DNA from: Gemmatimonadota bacterium
GTDB lineage: Bacteria > Gemmatimonadota > Gemmatimonadetes > Longimicrobiales > Gaopeijiaceae
Length of the DNA: 64,000 nt
Direction of reading: 5' to 3'
Assembly (NCBI GenBank): GCA_013002885.1
Contig: JABDLS010000076.1
Coordinates: 1 to 64,000 of the forward strand
Positions within the stretch are counted from its first letter, which is position 1. Every line of letters begins with the position of its first letter. The notes under the pieces are model-generated. The model saw only the letters and a program-made list of their open reading frames with translations, ran no database searches and was not told where the DNA came from. A program made the position numbers and the translations under genes. Shown piece after piece: positions 47,141 to 56,457 of the stretch.

Positions 47141-49588
47141 TCAGTTGGCGCCCGTCGCAGTAACTGCTGGAGTCGCCGTCGGCGCGGCAGCGCGCTGGAA
47201 ACGGAAGGCCGGTGTCGTCACGACACCCCGGACGAACGCCGATAGGCGGTAGTCCTCCTTCGCGGCTTGCCGGACGATCTCGCGGATCGCCGGCTGGTCG
47301 TAGTGCTCGACACGTCGGCCGAGAGCGTACGCCATCATGTTTTCGGTGAAGATCCTGTAGAAGACCTCGGGCCGCTTCATGATCGCCGATTGGAGGTCAC
47401 CTACGCTGTTGATGGGGGTGCCATCGTACAACTCTGACGAGGGATCGATGGGGTTGCCCCGATCCCGGTTTCGCCACGAACCGTCCACATCGAAGTTCTC
47501 GAAGGCGAGCCCGATGGGATCGATGACGTTGTGGCACGAGGAGCACGCCGGGTTGGCCCTGTGCATCTCCATTTGCTCGCGAACGCTCAAGAAGCGGCCG
47601 TCTCCGGCGTCCTCGGTCTCCTCGAGTTCCGGCACGTTCGGCGGCGGTGGGGGCGGGGGAGATCCGAGAAGGACCTCCATGACCCACTTGCCGCGGAGCA
47701 CCGGCGACGTGCGTCCGGCGTGGGAGGTGAGCGTCAGAACGCTACCGTGGCCGAGGATGCCCCGCCGGCGATCCGTAGGATATTCGACCTTACGGAACTC
47801 GTTGCCCAGGACTCCGGGAATGCCGTAGTGCCGTGCGAGGCGTTCGTTGACGAAGGTGTAGTCCGCTGTGAGGAGCTCCGTGATGGGCCGGTCCTCTTCG
47901 CGGATGTGGTCGAAGAGAAGCTCGGTCTCACGATGCATGGCATCGGCGAGGGTCTCGTCGTAGTACGGATAGCTCAGAGCGTCTGGCCGGATCTTCTCCA
48001 GATCCTGGAGCCGCAGCCACTGCGCCGCGAACCGACTCGCCAGCGCCTCCCCCTTCGGATCGTCGAGCATGCGCTCGGCCTGACGCACGAGTTCGTCCTC
48101 GTCACCGAGGTCCTCGCCTGCGGCCAGGTCGATGAGTCGTTGGTCCGGAGGTGAGCCCCAGAGGAAGAAAGAGAGGCGGGACGCCAGATCGGTGTCGGCC
48201 ACCTCGTAGATCTCACCCGGCTCCACGTCGTCGGGAGCCTTTTCCAGCCGGAAGATGAAATGGGGACTCGCCATGATGGCCTGCAGCGCCAGTCGAATCC
48301 CATCCTCGAAGCCGTCTCGCTCCGCGCCGCGGTCGTAGAAGGCCATGAGGGACTCGACGTTCGCGTCGGTCACATCACGGCGGTAGGCCCGCTCGGCCAG
48401 GCGGCTTACGATGCTCTCGGCGCAAGGCCGCTCCTCGTCGGGAGCCGTAGGACGGCAGCTGAAGATGAAGCGGCGGGTCGGCGTGTCGGAGACGCCCGTG
48501 ACCTCGAAGGGGCCGAGGATCGTCATCCGCTGGAGGTGCTGCTGTGTCGTGACGCCATAGCCGATGCCGATCTGGCCATCGGCCATGGTGTGGTCGATGG
48601 GCCGGATGAGATCATCGAGATCCCCCTCGAACTGCTTCACGAAGGCCGCCGTGACCCGGTGAGGGCCGGCGGACACCTGAATGGAGTCGGTCCGCATGTT
48701 CAGCCCGGAGGGCTCGGACTCGTGCATCCAGCGATCGACGGTCATGAGGGCGACGCGCTCACCGTCGATGGAGATCTCGATCTGCTCGGTGCCGTAGGTG
48801 CGTCCGAAGACCTCACCCTCCACGGCGTTGTAGGGCATGATGTGGAAGACGTACTTCCCGTCGGCGGGGAAGTTGTGCACAACCGACATGCCACCGCGGG
48901 TGCCCAGGGGCGCTCCTTCGGTCGTCTCCTTCTGCGACTCGATGCGGGGCATCCGGTAGATGGCGTTGCCGACCTCGGCGTCGGGGTCACCCAAAGCCAG
49001 TCGCGCGATCTGCCCGGCGGCCCGCAGGTAGCCTTCCACGACGGTCGTCGACGGCATCTGTACATCGGCGATGTTGTCGAAGTTGGCACTTTTCGTGTCC
49101 AGGGGCAGGTACGACGAGACGTCGACCTCGAGACCGAGGAGGTGCTCGACGGCCGCGGCGTACTCGGCTCGGTTCAGGCGCTGGAAGACGCGTGTACCGG
49201 GCTCGGGGTTGTCCTTCCAGTGCTCATCGAGGCGGGTCTCGAGTTCGACCACGAGACCTTCGAGGACCGCCTCCTCCGGGCGGCGTGCCCCAGCAGGCGG
49301 CATCATGCCGGCACGAAGCTTCTTGATCATCCGCTCGGCGATCTCACCATGCTCGACCGTGTTGTTCACGTCGAACCCTTCCAGGACCAGGCCTCCACGC
49401 TGGCGCTGCTCGCTGTGGCAGCGCGTGCAGTACTGGTCGATGACCTCGTTGGCTTCTTCGGAATCGAATCCGTCCGTGACCGTCGCGTACACGGAAGCCT
49501 CGGTGGGAGCGGGTTCGACACCGGCGTCTCCGGCGAGCCCCACGAGGAGGAGGCCGGCGACGAGCAGTACAGGAGTCGGTGCGTTCAT
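47141..49588 (-). CDS. DUF1592/DUF1588/DUF1585/DUF1587-type cytochrome-like protein
   Basis: CTRCHSEQRQRGGLVLEGFD N-terminal heme motif; LNRAEYAAAVEHLLGLEVDVSSYLPLD; RRGILGHGSVLTLTSHAGRTSPVLRGKWVMEVLLGSPPPPPPPNVPEL; CSSCHNVIDPIGLAFENFD. Confidence 0.92.
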   Translation of the reverse strand: MNAPTPVLLVAGLLLVGLAGDAGVEPAPTEASVYATVTDGFDSEEANEVIDQYCTRCHSEQRQRGGLVLEGFDVNNTVEHGEIAERMIKKLRAGMMPPAGARRPEEAVLEGLVVELETRLDEHWKDNPEPGTRVFQRLNRAEYAAAVEHLLGLEVDVSSYLPLDTKSANFDNIADVQMPSTTVVEGYLRAAGQIARLALGDPDAEVGNAIYRMPRIESQKETTEGAPLGTRGGMSVVHNFPADGKYVFHIMPYNAVEGEVFGRTYGTEQIEISIDGERVALMTVDRWMHESEPSGLNMRTDSIQVSAGPHRVTAAFVKQFEGDLDDLIRPIDHTMADGQIGIGYGVTTQQHLQRMTILGPFEVTGVSDTPTRRFIFSCRPTAPDEERPCAESIVSRLAERAYRRDVTDANVESLMAFYDRGAERDGFEDGIRLALQAIMASPHFIFRLEKAPDDVEPGEIYEVADTDLASRLSFFLWGSPPDQRLIDLAAGEDLGDEDELVRQAERMLDDPKGEALASRFAAQWLRLQDLEKIRPDALSYPYYDETLADAMHRETELLFDHIREEDRPITELLTADYTFVNERLARHYGIPGVLGNEFRKVEYPTDRRRGILGHGSVLTLTSHAGRTSPVLRGKWVMEVLLGSPPPPPPPNVPELEETEDAGDGRFLSVREQMEMHRANPACSSCHNVIDPIGLAFENFDVDGSWRNRDRGNPIDPSSELYDGTPINSVGDLQSAIMKRPEVFYRIFTENMMAYALGRRVEHYDQPAIREIVRQAAKEDYRLSAFVRGVVTTPAFRFQRAAAPTATPAVTATGAN

Positions 49589-49707
49589 TCTGCCTCGAGA
49601 TAATCGTCGAAAAGCGGACAGCGCGTTCAGTCCTAATAGACACGCGACCGGCTACGAATGCTGAGAAGTCAACGGTCTTCGCTTGAGACCACACTATAAA
49701 TTAAGGA

Positions 49708-49738
49708 GGGGCCGTCGTCCCTGCCAGATGACGACCCC
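49708..49738. promoter_or_regulatory. imperfect hairpin in divergent intergenic region
   Basis: GGGGCCGTCGT-ccctgccag-ATGACGACCCC: 11-position stem with one mismatch and one G-U, following an AT-rich tataaattaagg tract. Confidence 0.35.
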
Positions 49739-49774
49739 GGTGGTCACGGTGGAGTTTTTCCCCATTTTCCGGGC

Positions 49775-51613
49775 ATGAGCTCTTTCGATGACCCGAAGTT
49801 CGACTCCTGGAGTCGCGTTTCCCTGGGCGCCCACCTGGGGCGCCACCCCGTCGACGCCACCTTCATTGGCGTCCACCAACATGACCACCGGCTTCCCGAC
49901 GCCTCTCCCGAGGGGATTGAAGAGACGGTGGATTCCATGCGGTCCGCGCTGAGGGACGAGTTTACCGCGGGCTCCCACCCATCGTCGTCCATGTCAGCCC
50001 TCGACAGGCGGCTCGTCCGCGGCTTCCTCACCAGCCGGGTCTGGGAGTACGAGTCGGGGCATGTCTCCGCCAATCCGTCCACCCACACGGGGGACGCCGT
50101 TTTCGGTCTGATGGGTCCCCTCCTGACGCGCCACGGCTCTCAGGCCGAGCGGGCGGAGGCAGTGGAGGCTCGGATGGCGCAGATCCCCGGTTTCCTGGCC
50201 GGTGCTCGAGAGTTGCTGGGTCCCGACGACGGCGCTGTGAGATGGAGGCCAGGTGGCGCTGGAGGCGTAGTGGGTGGATCGACCATTCCGGCAGCGTGGA
50301 TTCGCCGGGCCATCCGTGAGTGCGACGCCGGGGTACGGTTCGTCGAAAAGGGGTTGGAGCAACTGAGGGGTCGTGGCCAGGGGGCAGGGCAGGATGGGTC
50401 GGCGACCAGTGGCTCTACATGGGCGACCGATCTTCGAGTCCAGGCGGCAGACGCTTTCCGCGCCTTTGCCCACTTCCTGGAGAGTGAGTTCCTCCCCTCG
50501 GGATCCGATGACGTCGCGTGTGGTTCAGAGGCTTTCGAGATGTTGCTGCGCGATGGTCACTTCCTCTCGAAGTCGGCAGAAGACGTCGTCGCCTACGCCC
50601 GGGACGAGCTGGTCAGGACACGGAGTTGGCTCGAGTCCGCCGCCTCCCGGTACGGCGGGTCCTCTCCCGAGGGGGTCGTGGATCGCCTCGCCGACCTCCA
50701 TCCGTCGGCCGACGAGTACCTGGCCCGCTTCGGCACCATGTGGACGGAGATGCGCGACCTGGCCCTGGAGCGGGAACTGGTCACCTGGCCGGACTTCCCC
50801 ATCGAATACGTGGAGCGCCCCAGCTGGGCGAGGGCCGCGGCGCCGGACCTGTACTTCCTCTTCTATCGGTCACCACCGGCATTTCAGAGGCCCAGCGTCC
50901 ACCGCTACATGGTGGCGCCGTTGGACGATGCCGCATCCGCAGACGAACAGCTTGCGTTCCTTCGGGCCAACAACGACTCGGTCATCAAGCTCAACCACGT
51001 CGTCCATCATGGTGGCATCGGACATCATGTGCAGAACTGGCACGCCTTCCGGTCACCCTCGCTGGTGGGACGAATCGCTGCCGTCGACTGCGCGTCGCGA
51101 ATCGCCATGTTCTGCGGCGGGACGATGGCGGAAGGGTGGGCCTGCTATGCCACCGACCTCATGGCGGAGGCCGGGGGGCTCAGCGACTCGGAGCAGTATG
51201 CCGCCCACGTTGGCCGAGTACGGATGTGTGCCCGGGCCATCGTCGACGTGGAGCTGCACGCTGGCCGCATGTCGTTGGCCGAAGCCGCAGCCTTCTACCG
51301 GGAGGAGGCGGGCATGAGTGGCGCTGCCGCCGAGGCGGAATCGGTGAAAAACAGCATGTTCCCCGGGGGAGCCCTCATGTACCTGATCGGAACCGACATG
51401 ATTCACGACCTTCGCCGCGATATCATGCGGGCCCTGGGAGACGACTTCGATCTCCGGGTCTTCCACGATGCCTTCCTGTCGTACGGCTCCATTCCGGTGG
51501 CTCTCGTCGCCGACGAGATGCGTCGGCGAGCAGCAGCGCGGCGTCCACTGGGGGCGCACGACGACGTGCCGGGGCCGGCCGCGTGGACCGATGGCCTTGG
51601 AGCCGCGACATGA
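49775..51613 (+). CDS. DUF885-like protein with altered metal motif (HHGGIGHH)
   Basis: FIGVHQHDHRLPDASPEGIEETV; NHVVHHGGIGHHVQNWHAF; MAEGWACYATDLMAEAGGL; FPGGALMYLIGTDMIHDLRRDI. Confidence 0.75.
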   Translation: MSSFDDPKFDSWSRVSLGAHLGRHPVDATFIGVHQHDHRLPDASPEGIEETVDSMRSALRDEFTAGSHPSSSMSALDRRLVRGFLTSRVWEYESGHVSANPSTHTGDAVFGLMGPLLTRHGSQAERAEAVEARMAQIPGFLAGARELLGPDDGAVRWRPGGAGGVVGGSTIPAAWIRRAIRECDAGVRFVEKGLEQLRGRGQGAGQDGSATSGSTWATDLRVQAADAFRAFAHFLESEFLPSGSDDVACGSEAFEMLLRDGHFLSKSAEDVVAYARDELVRTRSWLESAASRYGGSSPEGVVDRLADLHPSADEYLARFGTMWTEMRDLALERELVTWPDFPIEYVERPSWARAAAPDLYFLFYRSPPAFQRPSVHRYMVAPLDDAASADEQLAFLRANNDSVIKLNHVVHHGGIGHHVQNWHAFRSPSLVGRIAAVDCASRIAMFCGGTMAEGWACYATDLMAEAGGLSDSEQYAAHVGRVRMCARAIVDVELHAGRMSLAEAAAFYREEAGMSGAAAEAESVKNSMFPGGALMYLIGTDMIHDLRRDIMRALGDDFDLRVFHDAFLSYGSIPVALVADEMRRRAAARRPLGAHDDVPGPAAWTDGLGAAT

Positions 51614-52838
51614 CTCGGAGCTACCCGGCGACCCGGAGGACCCCGTGATCGAGTTGAGCGACGACACCCTCGACTTCGGGCGGGAGGTCACCCGTGCCAT
51701 TCTCGGGGTCGATGCCCTCTATCGTGCCGAGAGTGGTGACACGACGGGCCTGGCTGTCCTCAACATGGATGCCGAGGGGGACTTCGAGCCGGCCACCTTC
51801 GCAGACTACGAGGGGGCGGCCGAGGCGTGGCACGATCTCAGGGGGCGGGCCGGGGGCCTGCCGGAGGACGACCGCCGGGTCTACTACGATCAGCTCGCCC
51901 ACTCGACTCTCGCGTTCATCGGTTGGCGCACCCAGGGGCTGGCCCTGGAGGATCAGCTTCGCGACTTCCTCCACGTCCCGGTGGGACCGGTTTCCGATGC
52001 CGACCTCGACGGCCTCCGCTCGGGAATCCGTCGCCTTCTCGGTGAGGTGGGCTACACCGGCGACCTGAAGGCGCAGTGCGCCGCATGGGAGGACCGGAAC
52101 AGGGTTCCGCCGGACGAGGTGGAGGAGGTTTCCGCCGAGCTGATGCGCGAGGCATGGCATCGGACGAACGAGCTCGTGGTGGAGATCCCCGCCGACGAGG
52201 GCGACGGGATGAAGGTGGCGGCGGTGACGGGCGTGCCCTTCAACGCCCGGTGCAACTATCTGGCCCGGACCGTCGACTTGAACGTCGAACCCGTGCTGAC
52301 CCGACCGGCTCTTCGGCACCTGGCCGTCCACGAGGGCTATCCCGGTCACTACGTACAATTCAAGTTGCGCGAGACGTGGTACCGCGAGGGCACGGCGCCT
52401 GCGGACAACCTCCTGTCGGTGGTGAACACAGCCAGTTCGTCGGTCTTCGAGGGCATCGCCGACACGGGCATGATCATGATCGGATGGGACTCGGATGACG
52501 ACGACCGCGTCCAGGAGCTCCAGAACCGGTATCGGTCGGCGATCGGCACTGGAGCGGCGTGGCGACATCACGCCCTCGGGTGGTCCCGCGGCGACACCAC
52601 CGACTGGCTCAGGGAGCAGGCGTTGACCGGCGGGGAAGGGTGGGTCCAGAATCGGATGGCCTTCATCGAAGCACCAAGCCGGGCGGTGCTCATCTGGTCG
52701 TATTGGTGGGGTCAGCCGACGGTGGCGGCAAAATGGGATGAGGTGGCAAGCGGGTCGCGAGCCGACTTCGTGCGCTACCTCTACGGGCGGATGCACTCGA
52801 ATCGGACGGTGGAGATGTACCAGGGCAACGGAGGATGA
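51591..52838 (+). CDS. DUF885-like putative metallopeptidase (HEGYPGH)
   Basis: LAVHEGYPGHYVQFKLRETWY; overlaps the upstream DUF885-like gene by 23 bp. Start 51591 or 51645. Confidence 0.75.
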   Translation: MALEPRHDSELPGDPEDPVIELSDDTLDFGREVTRAILGVDALYRAESGDTTGLAVLNMDAEGDFEPATFADYEGAAEAWHDLRGRAGGLPEDDRRVYYDQLAHSTLAFIGWRTQGLALEDQLRDFLHVPVGPVSDADLDGLRSGIRRLLGEVGYTGDLKAQCAAWEDRNRVPPDEVEEVSAELMREAWHRTNELVVEIPADEGDGMKVAAVTGVPFNARCNYLARTVDLNVEPVLTRPALRHLAVHEGYPGHYVQFKLRETWYREGTAPADNLLSVVNTASSSVFEGIADTGMIMIGWDSDDDDRVQELQNRYRSAIGTGAAWRHHALGWSRGDTTDWLREQALTGGEGWVQNRMAFIEAPSRAVLIWSYWWGQPTVAAKWDEVASGSRADFVRYLYGRMHSNRTVEMYQGNGG

Positions 52839-54481
52839 TGATCACGCATGCGCGTTCCTCGACGCTCCTCGGTGCGGCGGTGCTCGGTGTCGCCGTGGCG
52901 CTCCTCGGCGCGTGCTCCGGCGGCGAGAGGGGCGACCCTCTGGCGTCACCCGACGGCCGCAAGATCCTCCGGGTGGCCTACGAGCGAGAGGTCGACGTCC
53001 TCAACGCGTTCACCAGCCAGATGCTCGTGGACATCCACTTCAGCATGGTGGAAGGCCTCGTCACCACCGACGAGAACAACACGTACGTACCGGTGCTGGC
53101 GAAGGCGATTCCCTCCCTCGACAACGGCGGCATCGTGGAGAACGCCGACGGCACCATCGAGATGACGTGGGAGCTCCAGGAAGGCGTCCGCTGGCACGAC
53201 GGCGAGGTTTTCACCAGTGAAGACGTGTGCTTCACGTGGGACTTCGTCACCGCCGAAGGCTCCCAGGTCTACAACCGGGATTGGTACCTGGGGATCACGG
53301 ACTGCGCCGCGCCCGACGAACACACGGTCGTCTTCACCTGGGACGGTCCCTACGGCTACTACGCCGGGCTGTTCGAGGCCATCCTTCCGGAACACGTCCT
53401 CGGGGGGATGACCACCGAGGAGATCGTCAACTACACGCCGTACAACCGCGGCGATGAGCTGGTGGGGACGGGTCCCTTCGTGTTCGACGAGTGGCGGTCC
53501 GGTGAGTACATCCGGGTGGTTCGCAACGAAGACTATTGGCGTGGCCCCGAGGTGCCGGCCGTCGAAGAGATCGTGTGGTCGTTCATACCTGACTCCAACA
53601 CGCGGCTCAACGCCATGAAGGCGCGGCAGTATCACTACGCCCGCTTGGAGCCGACCCATGTCGAGGAGGTCCGCGAGCTTCCGGGTTACACCACCCACCT
53701 GGTGAGCTCCAACACGTTCATGCACCTGGACCTGAGCCTCAACACGGAGCGGGCCGAGACGCTTTTCTCTGACCCCGATGTGCGCCGAGCCGTCTTCCTC
53801 GCCATCGACCGCGACGCCATCGCGAACCAGCTCATGGAGGGAACCGTCCGCGTCGCCGACACTCCCATCAACCCCACCAGTCCGTACCACAACCCCGACG
53901 TCGTAGCATCGCGGTACGACCCCGACGAGGCCCGCCGTCTCCTGGACGCAGCAGGGTGGGTGGAGGGTCCCGACGGCATCCGCACGAAGGATGGCCAGCG
54001 CTTCGCCTTCACCATGCTGAACAGGGCAGGCACGGCAGACCGCATCGCCATCGCCCAGGTCATCCAGGCTCAACTGAAGCAGGTGGGTGTCGAGGTGGAC
54101 TTCCGGACGTTGGAGAGCGCGGCGTGGACCCAGACGTGGCGAAGCTTCGATTGGGAGGCGGTGGTGAGCGCCTGGTTCCTCCCCGCCGATCCGAGCTTTA
54201 CGGGGCTCTACAGCTGCGGTGGGCCGAACAACATGACGGGCTTCTGCGACCCGGAGCTCGACGAGGTCATGCGGGCTTCTGACCGAGGTCTGGCCTTCGA
54301 AACCCGCAAGCCCGTGCTCGACGAGGCACAGCGCAGGTTGGCCGGCGACGCGCGCATGCTCCCCATCTACTACAACGTGATTCCAGAGGTCGTCAGCGAG
54401 CGGGTGGTCGGCTACGAGGGGAGCGGCACCAACTTCGGGAGCTTCTGGAACCTCTGGGAGTGGGATCTGAGGGTGCAGTAG
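52835..54481 (+). CDS. peptide/oligopeptide ABC transporter substrate-binding lipoprotein (SBP_bac_5)
   Basis: LLGACSGGE lipobox; WELQEGVRWHDGEVFTSEDVCFTWDFV; GTGPFVFDEWRSGEYIRVVRNEDYWRG; DPDVRRAVFLAIDRDAIANQLMEG. Confidence 0.93.
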   Translation: MMITHARSSTLLGAAVLGVAVALLGACSGGERGDPLASPDGRKILRVAYEREVDVLNAFTSQMLVDIHFSMVEGLVTTDENNTYVPVLAKAIPSLDNGGIVENADGTIEMTWELQEGVRWHDGEVFTSEDVCFTWDFVTAEGSQVYNRDWYLGITDCAAPDEHTVVFTWDGPYGYYAGLFEAILPEHVLGGMTTEEIVNYTPYNRGDELVGTGPFVFDEWRSGEYIRVVRNEDYWRGPEVPAVEEIVWSFIPDSNTRLNAMKARQYHYARLEPTHVEEVRELPGYTTHLVSSNTFMHLDLSLNTERAETLFSDPDVRRAVFLAIDRDAIANQLMEGTVRVADTPINPTSPYHNPDVVASRYDPDEARRLLDAAGWVEGPDGIRTKDGQRFAFTMLNRAGTADRIAIAQVIQAQLKQVGVEVDFRTLESAAWTQTWRSFDWEAVVSAWFLPADPSFTGLYSCGGPNNMTGFCDPELDEVMRASDRGLAFETRKPVLDEAQRRLAGDARMLPIYYNVIPEVVSERVVGYEGSGTNFGSFWNLWEWDLRVQ

Positions 54482-54532
54482 CGCCGCCCTCGACCTTCGG
54501 CGCGCCGCGGAGTCGCGGGCGCTACGACGATT

Positions 54533-55204
54533 TCAGCGCGCCCCTTCATCCGCCAGTTCCTCGGCGAGCCCTCGGACGCGTCGTTCGCTCGCGGCTGAAA
54601 CCAGTGCCCAAGCACCTCGGCCGACACCCAGCCCCACGGCGACGGCGAGGACGGTCATCACCACGGTCATGGCTGCGGTACCAAAGGCGGCGGCGAAGGG
54701 GCCTGCGATCATGAGCGCCCACGCCGGCGGTAGCAGATGAAAAATGCGACGCATCTTGGGCTCTGCCTTCTCCACCACCTCGATGATGGTCTCACCGTCC
54801 CTGGGCGTCACCGAGACGCGGGTGCTCTTGAAGCGATCCCGGCCGGTCCAGCGCACTGACCCGAGGGCCTCGGTTATGGAGCCGGTACTGTCGGTGCGGT
54901 CGTCGACGACGGCCATGATCCGGGCGATGGCATCTCGATCCAACTTGGCAGACACGGCACGGACGGCCTTTCGGGTACGGGGTGCACCAGCCCAGGTCGG
55001 TCCGATGCTGCGACCCCGATCCAGTGTGGCCACGGCCCGGTCGATGGCCGCCGGCGCGATGCCGACCTCTCCGGCGATTTCCTTGAGGTCCTCGAGAGAC
55101 AACCCCCCGGTGGCCGAGCCCGTGTCGGTTTCGTCGAACTCGGTGGCTCGTTGAAGGACGAGAGCCACTTCGCGGTCGGTGTAGCGTCGGTGGCCTTCAC
55201 TCAT
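54533..55204 (-). CDS. hypothetical membrane protein
   Basis: MSEGHRRYTDREVALVLQRATEFDE..GLSLEDLKEIAGEVGIAPAAIDRAVATLDRG; C-terminal hydrophobic pair. Confidence 0.65.
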   Translation of the reverse strand: MSEGHRRYTDREVALVLQRATEFDETDTGSATGGLSLEDLKEIAGEVGIAPAAIDRAVATLDRGRSIGPTWAGAPRTRKAVRAVSAKLDRDAIARIMAVVDDRTDSTGSITEALGSVRWTGRDRFKSTRVSVTPRDGETIIEVVEKAEPKMRRIFHLLPPAWALMIAGPFAAAFGTAAMTVVMTVLAVAVGLGVGRGAWALVSAASERRVRGLAEELADEGAR

Positions 55205-55220
55205 GATCCTCGTTCTCCGC

Positions 55221-56303
55221 TCAGTCCCGCCACGTGGTGTCCAACACGCGAACCCAGTTCTCATACGCGATCTTGGCCACCTCTTCTTCATCGAAGCCCA
55301 CGTCGCGGAGGGCATCGAGGAGCCTGGGGAGCCCCGCGGCGTCTCCGAGGTCGGCTGGAATCGTGGCTCCGTCGAAGTCCGAACCGAGGGCTACGTGATC
55401 GACGCCCATGTGGTCTGCCATGTATCGGGCGTGGCGGGCGATCTCGGCCAGCGTCGTGGCCGGGTCGGAGTCTCCATCTTCGCGTAGGAAGCCCACGGCG
55501 TAGTTGAGGCCGACGACGCCCCCGCTCAGCGCGACGACGTCGAGTTGAGCGTCGGTGAGATTGCGCGGCGAGGGGGATAGAGCGTGGGCGTTGGAGTGGG
55601 TGGCTACGATGGGAGCATTCGAGATCCGAGCCACGTCCCAGAAGCCCTCGGCGTTGAGATGGGAGCAGTCGATCATTACGCCGAGTTCGTTGCATCGCCG
55701 AACGAGGCGCTTCCCGGCGGGTGTGAGGCCTGGCCCTGTGTCGGGATGTCGCGGAAAGTCGAAGGGGACACCGTGGCCGAAGGCGTTGGGGCGACTCCAC
55801 ACGGGCCCCAGGGAGCGGAGGCCCGCGGCGTAGTAAACGTCGAGGGCCTCCAGCTTCGTGTCGATTGCCTCGACCCCCTCGATGTGGAGGATGACGGCGA
55901 AGACGCCTTCGTCCAGGCAGCGCCTGAGTTCGTCGGCCGTGCGCACGACTTCCATGGCGCCCTCCGACTCCTCTACGAGGCGGAAGATGTCGGACAGGAT
56001 CGTCTGAGTGAATCGTCCGGCAACGCGGCGGTCGAGCTTGTCCGGGAGGGGGACGGCAAATGCGTTCTCGACCAGCCTGCCTTCATCGTCGAAGACCGGC
56101 CGCTTCTCCTTTTGCCACGTCTTCGAGCTGGTGAAGATGGCGAAGAAGCCACCGGCCATGCCGCCCTCCAGGGCTCGCGGCAGGTCGAGGTGACCGGACT
56201 CCGCTCGCTCCAGGAACGACCGCGCCCCGGCTCCGCCCCGGGCATGGTGGATCTTGGTCAGCGTGTCGTTGTGGCCGTCGAGGATGGGTGGATTCGAGTG
56301 CAT
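55221..56303 (-). CDS. membrane dipeptidase (peptidase M19 family)
   Basis: ILDGHNDTLTKIHHARGG; VFAVILHIEGVEAID; VMIDCSHLNAEGFWDVARISNAPIVATHSNAHALSPSPRNLTDAQLDVVALSGGVVGLNY; DHVALGSDFDGATIP. Confidence 0.94.
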   Translation of the reverse strand: MHSNPPILDGHNDTLTKIHHARGGAGARSFLERAESGHLDLPRALEGGMAGGFFAIFTSSKTWQKEKRPVFDDEGRLVENAFAVPLPDKLDRRVAGRFTQTILSDIFRLVEESEGAMEVVRTADELRRCLDEGVFAVILHIEGVEAIDTKLEALDVYYAAGLRSLGPVWSRPNAFGHGVPFDFPRHPDTGPGLTPAGKRLVRRCNELGVMIDCSHLNAEGFWDVARISNAPIVATHSNAHALSPSPRNLTDAQLDVVALSGGVVGLNYAVGFLREDGDSDPATTLAEIARHARYMADHMGVDHVALGSDFDGATIPADLGDAAGLPRLLDALRDVGFDEEEVAKIAYENWVRVLDTTWRD

Positions 56304-56457
56304 GAAGGCAGGGTTCGTGTGGGGAGGTCGTCGGGATGCTGGTGCGCCGCCCCGACGACGACGCGGCCGGCAAGGTAGCCTGCTGTCGGCGTTCCGGTAG
56401 ATTGCCGTCCGCCGTCCGTCGGTCCGCCTCCGGTTCGCCATCCCGAGCACCGCGTCC

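Noticed and set aside
48260-49603. 447-aa plus-strand ORF opposite the DUF1592 gene
   Set aside because: Shadow ORF with biased composition; coding strand is unambiguous.
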